A stretch of DNA of 64,000 nucleotides from Ilumatobacter sp. (GTDB taxonomy: Bacteria; Actinomycetota; Acidimicrobiia; Acidimicrobiales; Ilumatobacteraceae): positions 1-64,000 of the forward strand of contig JABDKP010000061.1 in NCBI GenBank assembly GCA_013002175.1, given 5' to 3'. Shown here in pieces: positions 38,032 to 47,186 of the stretch; position 1 is the stretch's first letter, and every line of letters begins with the position of its first letter. Below the pieces are notes generated by a model, which was not told the DNA's origin, did no database searches, and was given only the letters and a program-made list of their open reading frames with translations. Both the position numbers and the translations under genes were made by a program.

Positions 38032-38529
38032 ATGCTGAGCGCGCTCGTCCTCAATGCGACCTATGAGCCGCTCTCGGTCGTGTCCGCTCGCCGGGCGACG
38101 TGTCTCGTGCTCGCCGACAAGGCCGACATGCTCGAGCACGACGGTGTCGTGCTGCACAGCGAGTCGCTCGACGTCAAGCAACCGTCGGTGATCCGGTTGC
38201 GGTACATGGTGAAGGTGCCCTACGTCCGGAGGTCGTCGATGTCGCGGCGGGCGATCTTCGCTCGCGACGACCATCGCTGCCAGTACTGCGGCGACCGGGC
38301 CGACTCGATCGACCATGTCCTGCCCCGATCCCGTGGTGGCCCGCACACCTGGGAGAACGTCGCCGCCGCGTGCAAGCCGTGCAATCTCAGCAAGCGTGAT
38401 CGCACGCCCGACGAGGCGGGAATGCGCCTGGCCCGGCCGTGTCGCGCGCCGCGGGCCACTGCCTGGGTCGTCGTCTCGGTCAGCGGGATCCCGGACAACT
38501 GGCGCCCGTACCTGCCGCGCGCGTCGTGA
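38032..38529 (+). CDS. HNH endonuclease
   Basis: RDDHRCQYCGDRADSIDHVLPRSRGGPHTWENVAAACKPCNLSKRDRTP. Confidence 0.93.
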   Translation: MLSALVLNATYEPLSVVSARRATCLVLADKADMLEHDGVVLHSESLDVKQPSVIRLRYMVKVPYVRRSSMSRRAIFARDDHRCQYCGDRADSIDHVLPRSRGGPHTWENVAAACKPCNLSKRDRTPDEAGMRLARPCRAPRATAWVVVSVSGIPDNWRPYLPRAS

Positions 38530-38556
38530 GCCGCGTCGTCGTCGGCCGGTGACCCG

Positions 38557-39273
38557 GTGGACTACGAGTTGATCGAGCGTCACGGCACCGCCGCGGAGTT
38601 GCATGAGCGGGCGCTCCCGGAACCGGTGGTGCCCCAGATCTGGTGGCATCGCGTCACCGGGCCCGCGCTCGTGCTGGGCTCGACCCAGCGCGACGAAACG
38701 CTCGTCGACCACGCGGCGTGCACCGCCCTGGGGGTCGAGGTCGTACGCCGGCGCAGCGGTGGTGGGGCCGTGCTGCTCGTCCCCGGCGCGATCGGGTGGC
38801 TCGATGTCGTGTTGCCGGCCGGCGCGCCCGGGTGGGCGGACGACGTGCACGCGCCGATGCGCTGGATCGGCGCGCACCTCGCCGCGGTCTTCGCCGAGTT
38901 GCTCGGCGGCCACGGTGAGCTGACGTCCAACGCCGGCCCGATGCGCGCGACGCCGTGGTCGACGACGGTGTGCTTCGACGGCGTCGGTCCCGGCGAGGTG
39001 ACCCTCGACGGCGTCAAGCTCGTCGGGATCAGCCAGCGCCGCCAGCGGACCGGGGCCCGGTTGCAGTGCTCGTGGTACCACGCCTACGACTCGAACGACC
39101 TGACGCGAGTGCTGGCGGCGCCACATCGCCCGCCCGTCGGTGCGCTGCAGCCGGTGGCGACGGTCGACGAGGCGATCTCCGAACGGGTGCCGGACCGGCT
39201 GCGGGCGCGGCTGCGTGGGTCGGACGGGCGCGGATCGGGGGGTTTTGGGGATGAAATGGGGAATGATGGTTGA
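38557..39273 (+). CDS. Lipoate/biotin protein ligase A-family protein
   Basis: PALVLGSTQRDETLVDHAACTALGVEVVRRRSGGGAVLLVPG; VTLDGVKLVGISQRRQRTGARLQ. Confidence 0.82.
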   Translation: MDYELIERHGTAAELHERALPEPVVPQIWWHRVTGPALVLGSTQRDETLVDHAACTALGVEVVRRRSGGGAVLLVPGAIGWLDVVLPAGAPGWADDVHAPMRWIGAHLAAVFAELLGGHGELTSNAGPMRATPWSTTVCFDGVGPGEVTLDGVKLVGISQRRQRTGARLQCSWYHAYDSNDLTRVLAAPHRPPVGALQPVATVDEAISERVPDRLRARLRGSDGRGSGGFGDEMGNDG

Positions 39274-39312
39274 CCCGGGGGAGGAATGGGGTAACAATGG
39301 GGCCCGCTGGGG
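39246..39312 (+). promoter_or_regulatory. mraZ promoter region with phased TGGGG (MraZ-box-like) array
   Basis: Exact TGGGG at 39246, 39257, 39287, 39298, 39308, with weaker units (TGGTT 39267, CGGGG 39276) filling the gap; candidate -35 TTGACC 39270-39275 and -10 TAACAAT 39292-39298. Confidence 0.7.
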
Positions 39313-39381
39313 AGTCCTCCCGTGTTGTCCAGCGTCATCAGGCCCGCCGCGGGGGAACGAGCCAGGAGTGAGACGCGACAC

Positions 39382-39795
39382 GTGTTTGTCGGGGTGCACG
39401 AGCGACAGCTCGACGAGCGAGGCCGGGTGGCGCTGCCGCCGACCTTTCGCCACCCCCTCGGTGATCTCTGCTACCTCTTCTCCGGCGAGGACGGCTGCGT
39501 CAGCGTTCGCAGCGTCGAGTCGTTCAAGGACGAAGCCAACGACCTGATCGCCCGCGTCAAGCGCGGTGAAGCGAGCCGCGACCGCCAGCGCGCGTTCGCG
39601 GCGTCCGCCAACGAAGCGGCGATCGACAAGCAGGGGCGCGTCACCCTGTCGCCCGAACTCCGCGCCTACGCCGGTATCGCACCGAACTCGTCGGTCGTCG
39701 TGCTCGGCGACCTCGACCACATCGAGATCTGGGAGCCGTCTGCGTACGCCGACCATCGCGATCTCGGGACCGACGAATTGACAGGGGCAAGCTGA
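39382..39795 (+). CDS. mraZ: Transcriptional regulator MraZ
   Basis: VFVGVHERQLDERGRVALPPTFR...AAIDKQGRVTLSPELRAYAGI; head of the dcw cluster. Confidence 0.92.
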   Translation: MFVGVHERQLDERGRVALPPTFRHPLGDLCYLFSGEDGCVSVRSVESFKDEANDLIARVKRGEASRDRQRAFAASANEAAIDKQGRVTLSPELRAYAGIAPNSSVVVLGDLDHIEIWEPSAYADHRDLGTDELTGAS

Positions 39796-40790
39796 TGAGT
39801 GCGACCGCTCACGAGTCGTTCGACCACCGGCCGGTGATGCTCGCCGAGGTCACCGCCCTGTTCGCCGACGTCCCCTCCGGCACGGTCGTCGATGCCACCC
39901 TCGGCGGCGGCGGGCACTCGCTCGCCCTGCTCGAAGCACATCCCCACCTCGACGTCCTCGGGATCGATCGCGATGCGGACGCGCTCGACGCGGCGATCGC
40001 CCGACTGAAGCACCTCAGCCGGCGGCTGCGGACCAGCCATCGCCGCTTCGACGAGCTGCGCGCGGCGATGGCCGACCACGGGATCACCGAGATCAGTGGG
40101 GCACTGTTCGACCTCGGTGTGTCGTCCCCACAGCTCGACCGAGGCGACCGCGGCTTCTCGTACCGCAACGACGGGCCGCTCGACATGCGGATGGACAGCG
40201 ACCAACCGTGGTCCGCCTCCGACGTCGTGAACGGCTACGCCGAGGACGAACTCACCCGCATCATCACGTCGTACGGCAACGAACGCTTCGCCCGCCGCAT
40301 CGCGCGGGCGATCATCGCCGCCCGCCCGATCCAGACGACGTTCGAGCTGGCCGAGGTCGTCACGACTGCGATCCCCGCGGCCGCCCGCCGCACCGGTGGG
40401 CACCCCGCCAAGCGCACGTTCCAGGCGATCAGGATCGAGGTCAACGGCGAGCTCGACGTGCTGCCCGATGCGCTCGATCGGGCGGTCGAAGCGACCGTGC
40501 CCGGCGGGCGGATCGCGGTCCTGTCGTACCACTCCGGCGAGGATCGGATCGTCAAGGAACGCTTCGCCGTCGCGGCCGGAGCGTGCGAATGCCCACACGA
40601 TCTGCCGTGCGTCTGCGGGGCGATCCAGACCGTGCGGATCGTCAGAGGCGTCGCCAAACGGCCGAGCGACGACGAACAGCAGTCGAATCGGAGGGCCGCC
40701 TCGGCTCGGCTCCGTGTCGTCGAGCGGATCCCGGCCACCCGCAAGTCCGACGGCCGACCCGTGGACACCGACCCGGGGACGACGCCCTGA
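39795..40790 (+). CDS. rsmH: 16S rRNA (cytosine(1402)-N(4))-methyltransferase
   Basis: FDHRPVMLAEVTALFADVPSGTVVDATLGGGGHS...LFDLGVSSPQLDRGDRGFSYRNDGPLDMRMD. Confidence 0.96.
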   Translation: MSATAHESFDHRPVMLAEVTALFADVPSGTVVDATLGGGGHSLALLEAHPHLDVLGIDRDADALDAAIARLKHLSRRLRTSHRRFDELRAAMADHGITEISGALFDLGVSSPQLDRGDRGFSYRNDGPLDMRMDSDQPWSASDVVNGYAEDELTRIITSYGNERFARRIARAIIAARPIQTTFELAEVVTTAIPAAARRTGGHPAKRTFQAIRIEVNGELDVLPDALDRAVEATVPGGRIAVLSYHSGEDRIVKERFAVAAGACECPHDLPCVCGAIQTVRIVRGVAKRPSDDEQQSNRRAASARLRVVERIPATRKSDGRPVDTDPGTTP

Positions 40791-41257
40791 TGGCGCTCGC
40801 CCTTCGCCGCTCGCAGGCGAACCACGATCCCCGGCAGCCGGCGCGACTGACGCTCGCCACCCGACGCCGGCGGTGGCCGCTCGCACTCGGGGTGCTGGCC
40901 GTGCTGATCGTGCTCGCGGGGTTGCTCGGAGCTGCGGTGTTCCACACGCAACTCGCCGAACGCCAGCTGCGCATCGACCAACTCGAGCGGTCGGTCAACG
41001 AGGAACGGGAGCGGTTCGACGAACTGCGCCATCAGCGTGCCGAGTTGCGCTCGCCGGTGCGCCTCGCACGCGAGGCCGGGCGGCTGGGCATGGTCCGCGG
41101 CGACACCGGGGACTTCGTCGAGGTCGACCCCTGGCTGCTCGCACGCCAGCTGGCCGCGGCCGGCACGGTCGAGGACCAGTCGCGCCTGATCATCGTCGAA
41201 ACCGACCCGCTGGAACAGTTCAGTGACGTCAAGCGGGTCTCGGCCGGCCAACCGTGA
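40790..41257 (+). CDS. FtsL-like bitopic division protein
   Basis: Position between rsmH and ftsI; single TM then coiled-coil segment; ATG overlaps rsmH stop. Confidence 0.8.
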   Translation: MALALRRSQANHDPRQPARLTLATRRRRWPLALGVLAVLIVLAGLLGAAVFHTQLAERQLRIDQLERSVNEERERFDELRHQRAELRSPVRLAREAGRLGMVRGDTGDFVEVDPWLLARQLAAAGTVEDQSRLIIVETDPLEQFSDVKRVSAGQP

Positions 41258-41261
41258 GGTC

Positions 41262-43310
41262 ATGATGCGAACCGCACGCAGCCACACGCCCAGCACCGGT
41301 CGGTCCGGAGCGCGCCGGACCCACGGTTCGCCGAAGCGGGCGGCCGCCCGACGGTCGGCGTCGACGCCGGCCGCGAACCGCCGGCCCTCGTCGAAGACCC
41401 CGTCCCGCGGCACCGTCACCTCGAAGCGCGCGCCCACGGCCCGTCAATCGTCGCCGAAGCAGCCGGCGCGGAAGCAGCCGGCCCCGAAGCAGCCCGCATC
41501 GAAGCAGCCCGCACCGAAACAGCCGGCGCCACGACGATCGCGAGCGAAGGTCAACGCACCTCGGCCGGCGGTCCGGACGGCGCGCCGTCACGCCTCCCCG
41601 CAGCGCCGCCTGAAGATGGCGCTGTTGGTGATCTCGCTCGTCCTGGCCGCGATCATCGGGCGGGTCGCATACCTCCAGACGCAGGAGGCGGCGTCGCTGC
41701 GGTCGGCCGGCGCCGACCAGTGGACGCGGTCGTACACGCTGTCCGCCCAGCGCGGCACGATGTTCGATCGACACGGCAACGAGTTGGCGATGTCGGTGCC
41801 GGCGGCCTCGATCTCGATCAACCCGAAGCTGATCGTCGACGGACCGCAGACGATCCACGATCTCGCCAACGTGCTCGAGTTGGATGCCGAGACGGTCGCC
41901 GACCTGCTCGACGAGGTGGCCCGCAAGGACCGCGGCTTCGTCTACGTCGCCCGCCAGGTCGATGCGAACGTCGGCGAGTTCATCCGCGAATTCGGCCACC
42001 CCGGCGTCAACGTCGACGACGTCTCACGACGCGAGATGCCGGGCGGCGACACGGGTCGCAGCGTGATCGGGCGGACGAACATCGACGGCGTCGGCATCGC
42101 CGGTCTGGAGAAGCAATTCGACGACGTCCTCACGGGCACCGGCGGATCGATGACCCGCGAGGTCGACCCGCTCCAGCGGATGATCGCCGGTTCCGAGACG
42201 ATCACCCAGGCGCCGGTCAGCGGCGACGACTTGATCCTCACGCTCGACCGCTCGATCCAGTTCGCAACCGAGCAGGTGCTCCTCGAGCAGCTCGCCAAGA
42301 TCGGTGGCAGGGGAGCGACGGCGATCGCCATGGAGACCGCCACCGGCGAGATCTACAGCATGGCGTCGGTGCGGCGCAACGACGAGACGGGTGCCTACGA
42401 GGTGACCAGCGGCAACTTCGCAGCGGTCGACTCGTACGAACCGGGGTCGGTGGCGAAGGTGATCACGATCGCGGGCGCGCTCGACGCGGGCTCGGTGGAA
42501 CCCGACACCTTGTTCAACGTGCCGTGGCGCAAGAAGTACTACGACCTGTTCCTGTCCGACTCCCACCAGCACGCCGACGAGACGCTCAGCGTGTCGGACA
42601 TCCTCGCGGTGTCGTCGAACATCGGGACGATCTCGGTGCAGGAACGGATGGGCCGCTTCCTCCACCACGAGTACATGTCCGCCTTCGGCCTCGGCAGCAA
42701 GACCGCGCTCGACTTCCCCGGTGAGTCGGCGGGCATCCTCAAGGCGCCCGAGGACCTGTGGGGCACCGAGCGGGTCACCGTCGCCTATGGCCAGGGCGTC
42801 GCCAGCACCTCGCTGCAGCTCGTCTCCGCGATCAACACGGTCGCCAACGGCGGCACCTACGTCGATCCGAAGCTGGTCCGCGCCACCGTCGGCCCCGATG
42901 GGACCCAGACGCCGATGCCCGATTCCGGGTCGCGGCGCGTCGTGTCCGAGCAAGCCGCGGCCGACACCGCTGCGATGATGCGCCGCGTCGTCTGCGAGGG
43001 CACCGCCAAGCGAGCGCAGGTCGAGAACCTGTCGATCGCCGGCAAGACGGGCACGGCGTTCAAGGCGGCCGACAACGGCACGTACTGGGACGACGACGGC
43101 CGGCGCGTGTACTACGCCAGCTTCGTCGGGTTCTTCCCGGCCGAGGACCCGCAGGTCACGGTGCTGGTCTCCGTCGACGAACCGCCGGCGGGCACCGGCG
43201 ACCGGTTCGGCGGCACCGCGTCTGCACCGGTCTTCGCCGCCCTCGTTCCGACGCTCGTCCACGAGCTGAACATCCAGCCACCGCCGGGGAGCACGGGGTG
43301 TGCTGAATGA
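41262..43310 (+). CDS. ftsI: Division transpeptidase, penicillin-binding protein 2/FtsI
   Basis: SAQRGTMFDRHGNELAMSVPA...YEPGSVAKVITIAGAL...SSNIGTISVQERMG...IAGKTGTAFKA. Confidence 0.94.
   Translation: MMRTARSHTPSTGRSGARRTHGSPKRAAARRSASTPAANRRPSSKTPSRGTVTSKRAPTARQSSPKQPARKQPAPKQPASKQPAPKQPAPRRSRAKVNAPRPAVRTARRHASPQRRLKMALLVISLVLAAIIGRVAYLQTQEAASLRSAGADQWTRSYTLSAQRGTMFDRHGNELAMSVPAASISINPKLIVDGPQTIHDLANVLELDAETVADLLDEVARKDRGFVYVARQVDANVGEFIREFGHPGVNVDDVSRREMPGGDTGRSVIGRTNIDGVGIAGLEKQFDDVLTGTGGSMTREVDPLQRMIAGSETITQAPVSGDDLILTLDRSIQFATEQVLLEQLAKIGGRGATAIAMETATGEIYSMASVRRNDETGAYEVTSGNFAAVDSYEPGSVAKVITIAGALDAGSVEPDTLFNVPWRKKYYDLFLSDSHQHADETLSVSDILAVSSNIGTISVQERMGRFLHHEYMSAFGLGSKTALDFPGESAGILKAPEDLWGTERVTVAYGQGVASTSLQLVSAINTVANGGTYVDPKLVRATVGPDGTQTPMPDSGSRRVVSEQAAADTAAMMRRVVCEGTAKRAQVENLSIAGKTGTAFKAADNGTYWDDDGRRVYYASFVGFFPAEDPQVTVLVSVDEPPAGTGDRFGGTASAPVFAALVPTLVHELNIQPPPGSTGCAE
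41448..41532. repeat. 15-nt tandem repeats encoding (A/S)PKQP/ARKQP units
   Basis: Translation SPKQPARKQPAPKQPASKQPAPKQPAPRR. Confidence 0.85.
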
Positions 43311-44770
43311 GTTCGGCGGCGGTGCCGGTTGGCGCGATCCTCGACGTCATCGGTGATGCCGCCCTCGACGTGGTCGGCGATCTCGCCGACGTCGCAGTCG
43401 GACACGTGACGCACAACTCCCAGGACGTTCCGGCGAGTTCGATGTTCGCCTGCCTCCCCGGCGCGACCGCCGACGGCCACGACTTCGCCGGCGCAGCGGT
43501 CGCAGCCGGAGCCGCGGTGCTCCTCGTCGACCACCCGCTCGACCCGGCCGTCGTCGGCGCCACGCCGCAGATCGTCGTCGCCGACACCCGGGCCCAGCTC
43601 GGTCCGATCGCCGCAGTCGTCTCCGGCAATCCGAGCCGGCAGATGACGACGGTCGGGCTGACGGGCACGAACGGCAAGACCACGACGAGCCTGATGCTGG
43701 CGGCGATCTTCGAGGCGCACGGCTGGTCGACCGGTGTGATCGGCACGTTGTCGGGCCCGCGCACCACTCCGGAGGCACCGGAACTCCAACGCGCCCTGGC
43801 TGGTTTCGTCGACGCCGGCTGCCAGGCCGCGGTCCTCGAGGTCTCCTCGCACGCGCTCGCGCTGCGTCGTGTCGACGGCACCGAGTTCGACGCGGTCGTC
43901 TTCACCAACCTCGGCCACGACCATCTCGATCTCCACGGCACGCCCGAGGAGTACTTCCGGGCGAAGGCAGCGCTGTTCGCGCCCCGGTTCGCGCCGCTCG
44001 GCGTGGTCAACGTCGACGACACCCACGGGCGCCTGCTCGCCGATGCCGCGGCGCAGCCGGGAGAGTTTCGCGTCGTCGGGTTCTCGATCGACGAACTCGA
44101 CGAACTGGCCGTCGGTGCCACGACGATCCGGTACCGATGGAGAGATCACCAGGTCGACGTGAATGTCGGTGGGACGTTCAACGTCTCCAACTCGCTCGCC
44201 GCGCTCGTCGTGGCGACCGAACTCGGGATCGGTCTCGACGTCGCTGCCGACGCGTTGCGGTCGCTGCCCACGATTCCGGGGCGGTTCGAGACGGTCGCGT
44301 CGCCGTCCGACGAGAGCGCGCCGTTCACCGTGGTCGTCGACTACGCACACACCCCTGACGGCCTCGACGAGGTGATCTCATCTGCCCGTGCGGTCGCCGA
44401 GCCGGGCGCCGCAGTCGTGATCGTGTTCGGGTGCGGTGGCGACCGGGACCACGCCAAACGACCCGAGATGGGCGCAGCGGCGGCCTCGGCGGCCGATCGG
44501 GTCGTCATCACGTCGGACAATCCGCGGACCGAGGACCCTCCGGCGATCATCGCTGGCATCCTCGATGGCGTGAGCAACGAACTCCGACCCCGCGTCACGT
44601 CGAACCCCGACCGCCGCGAGGCGATCCGCGAAGCGCTCGAATCGGCCCGGCCGGGTGACGTGGTCGTCATCGCCGGCAAGGGTCACGAGCAGACCCAGGA
44701 CCTGGGCGACCGGACCATCGACTTCGACGACCGTGTCGTCGCGAGGACGCTGCTGGAGGAGCTGTCGTGA
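43307..44770 (+). CDS. murE: UDP-N-acetylmuramyl-tripeptide synthetase
   Basis: VGLTGTNGKTTTSLMLAAIFEAHGWSTGVIGTL...VDYAHTPDGLDEVISSAR...KGHEQTQDLGDRTIDFDDRVVAR. Confidence 0.94.
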   Translation: MSSAAVPVGAILDVIGDAALDVVGDLADVAVGHVTHNSQDVPASSMFACLPGATADGHDFAGAAVAAGAAVLLVDHPLDPAVVGATPQIVVADTRAQLGPIAAVVSGNPSRQMTTVGLTGTNGKTTTSLMLAAIFEAHGWSTGVIGTLSGPRTTPEAPELQRALAGFVDAGCQAAVLEVSSHALALRRVDGTEFDAVVFTNLGHDHLDLHGTPEEYFRAKAALFAPRFAPLGVVNVDDTHGRLLADAAAQPGEFRVVGFSIDELDELAVGATTIRYRWRDHQVDVNVGGTFNVSNSLAALVVATELGIGLDVAADALRSLPTIPGRFETVASPSDESAPFTVVVDYAHTPDGLDEVISSARAVAEPGAAVVIVFGCGGDRDHAKRPEMGAAAASAADRVVITSDNPRTEDPPAIIAGILDGVSNELRPRVTSNPDRREAIREALESARPGDVVVIAGKGHEQTQDLGDRTIDFDDRVVARTLLEELS

Positions 44771-45816
44771 TCGCCCTGATGATCGCCACCGCGGTCTCCA
44801 CCTTCGTGTCGTTGTTCGGCACCCGGTACCTGATTCGTTTCTTCCGCACCCGGGGGCAGGGACAGCCGATCCTCGGCAAGGAGGACCGCGGCCCGGACCA
44901 TCACATGGTGAAGCAGGGCACACCGACGATGGGCGGGCTGGCGATCGTCGGCGCGGCGTTCGTCGGCTGGACCGCGGCGCACGTCCGCGACCTCGCGTTC
45001 TCCCGCCAGGCGATGATCGTCTGGGCCGGTGTCCTGTTCCTCGCCATGATGGGCTTCCTCGACGACTACATCAAGGTTCGCAAGCGCCACAACCGCGGCA
45101 TCTTCTGGAAGCAGAAGAACTACATCACGATGCTCGCCAGTTTCGTGATGGCGTGGGGACTCGTCGTCGGCACCGGCATCTCCGAGACGATCTCGTTGAC
45201 GCGGCCCGACATCGGGATCGAGATACCGACCTTCGCATGGATCCTGTGGGCCGGCGTGATCATCTGGGCCACGACGAACGCGGTCAACGTGACCGACGGG
45301 CTCGACGGTCTCGCAGCCGGGTCGGCCGCCATGGGATTCGGCGCGTTCACACTGATCGCGTACTGGGCGTTCCGCAACGGGGAGATCTACGGGGCCGTCG
45401 TCAACCCGCTCGACATGGGCGTGTTCGCCGCTGCGTTCGCGGGCGGATGTCTCGGCTTCCTGTGGTGGAACGCGGCACCGGCGCGCATCTTCATGGGTGA
45501 CGTCGGGGCACTGGCGATCGGTTCGGCGCTCGCGTTCCTCGCCCTCACGACCGACACCCACCTCCTGATCATCCTGATCTGCGGCATCAACGTGATGGAA
45601 GCGGGTTCGGTCGCCATCCAGATGGCGGTGTTCAAGGCGAGCGGACGCAAGCGCCGACTGTTCAGGATGTCGCCGATCCACCACCATTTCGAGCTGATCG
45701 GCTGGCCCGAGACGACCGTCATCATCCGGTTCTGGCTGATCTCGGGGATCTGCATCGCGTCGGCCGTGGCGATCTTCATCGCCGACTTCACCAGCGTGGC
45801 GGCAGATCTGCCGTGA
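44767..45816 (+). CDS. mraY: Phospho-N-acetylmuramoyl-pentapeptide-transferase
   Basis: GTPTMGGLAIVGAAF...MMGFLDDYIKVRKRHNRG...NAVNVTDGLDGLAAG...MSPIHHHFELIGWPE. Confidence 0.96.
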   Translation: MIALMIATAVSTFVSLFGTRYLIRFFRTRGQGQPILGKEDRGPDHHMVKQGTPTMGGLAIVGAAFVGWTAAHVRDLAFSRQAMIVWAGVLFLAMMGFLDDYIKVRKRHNRGIFWKQKNYITMLASFVMAWGLVVGTGISETISLTRPDIGIEIPTFAWILWAGVIIWATTNAVNVTDGLDGLAAGSAAMGFGAFTLIAYWAFRNGEIYGAVVNPLDMGVFAAAFAGGCLGFLWWNAAPARIFMGDVGALAIGSALAFLALTTDTHLLIILICGINVMEAGSVAIQMAVFKASGRKRRLFRMSPIHHHFELIGWPETTVIIRFWLISGICIASAVAIFIADFTSVAADLP

Positions 45817-47186
45817 GCCGCACCCTCGTCTACGGACTGGCAGTGGCGGGGGCGTCGACGGTCCGTGCGCTGCGCCGTCACGGTCACACCGTCGTGGTCG
45901 TCGAGGACGTCGTCGACGAGCCACGGCTGGCCCGCGCCGCAGAACTCGACGTCGAACTCGTCGACGGCGCGACCGCCGACCTCGACCGGTTGCTCGCCGA
46001 CTGTTCGCTGTTGTGTCCGTCGCCCGGCGTGCCGGAAGCCCACCCGGTCATCGACGCAGCCCAGCGCCTCGGCGTGCCGATCGTGTCCGAGATCGAACTC
46101 GCCTACCGCTGGGAGCAGGAGCGCCCGGGAGGTCCCCGGCCGATGCTGGCGGTGACCGGCACCGACGGGAAGACGACGACCACCAAGCTGGCCGTCGCGA
46201 TGCTCGCCGCGGCGGGCGTCCGCAGCGTCGATGCCGGCAACACCGACACGCCGCTGGTCGACGCCATCGAACAGGATCTCGACGCGTTCGTCGTCGAGTG
46301 CAGCAGCTTTCGGCTGGCATGGACACCGACGTTCCGCGCGGAGGGCGCGGTGTGGCTCAACCTCCAGCCCGACCACCTCAACTGGCACCGCTCGCTCGAA
46401 TCGTACGAGGCTGCGAAGGCGCGGATCTTCGTCAACCAGCGACCGACCGACGTCGCGATCGGGTTCGCCGACGATCCGGCCGTGATGGGCCACGTCGCCA
46501 CCGCTCCCGGCAGAGCGGTGACGTTCGGTTTCGCGGCAGCCGACTACCACGTCGCAGATGACGCACTGACCGGACCCGGCGGGGTGATCACGACGCAGGC
46601 GTCGATGCGGCGGGCGTTGCCCCACGACGTGACGAACGCGCTCGCTGCGGCTGCGCTCGTCCTCGAGACCGGTCTGGCCGACACGGACGCGATCCGTGCT
46701 GCACTGGCGACGTTCACCGGTCCGCCGCACCGCCTCGAACAGCTCGGGACGTGGGGCGGCGTCGGCTGGTACAACGACTCGAAGGCGACCACGCCGCACG
46801 CAGCGGCGGCCGCGATCCGCTCGTTCGACCGCATCGTGCTGATCGCCGGCGGAGCGGACAAGGGAGTCGACCTGGCACCGATGGCCGCGGCGTCGGATCG
46901 GCTCGTCGGCGTGATCGCGATCGGTACCACGGCGTCCGCGATCGCAGCGACGTTCGCAGGCGTACCGCGAGTCGAGGTGGCCGGGACATTGGAACGAGCC
47001 GTCGAGATCGCCCAGCACTGGGCGGTCGCGGGTGACACGGTGCTCCTCTCGCCGGGATGCGCCAGCCTCGACCAGTTCCGCAGTTTCGAAGCGCGCGGCG
47101 ACGCCTTCCGGGCGCTGGTCGACGAGCAGTTCCACGACGTGCCGCCCGGCGTGTCCTCATCAGATCCAACGGAGGCCCTCGCATGA
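45813..47186 (+). CDS. murD: UDP-N-acetylmuramoylalanine--D-glutamate ligase
   Basis: LAVTGTDGKTTTTKLAVAMLAAAG...GGVGWYNDSKATTPHAAAAAIRSF...DTVLLSPGCASLDQFRSFEARGDAF. Confidence 0.94.
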   Translation: MSRTLVYGLAVAGASTVRALRRHGHTVVVVEDVVDEPRLARAAELDVELVDGATADLDRLLADCSLLCPSPGVPEAHPVIDAAQRLGVPIVSEIELAYRWEQERPGGPRPMLAVTGTDGKTTTTKLAVAMLAAAGVRSVDAGNTDTPLVDAIEQDLDAFVVECSSFRLAWTPTFRAEGAVWLNLQPDHLNWHRSLESYEAAKARIFVNQRPTDVAIGFADDPAVMGHVATAPGRAVTFGFAAADYHVADDALTGPGGVITTQASMRRALPHDVTNALAAAALVLETGLADTDAIRAALATFTGPPHRLEQLGTWGGVGWYNDSKATTPHAAAAAIRSFDRIVLIAGGADKGVDLAPMAAASDRLVGVIAIGTTASAIAATFAGVPRVEVAGTLERAVEIAQHWAVAGDTVLLSPGCASLDQFRSFEARGDAFRALVDEQFHDVPPGVSSSDPTEALA

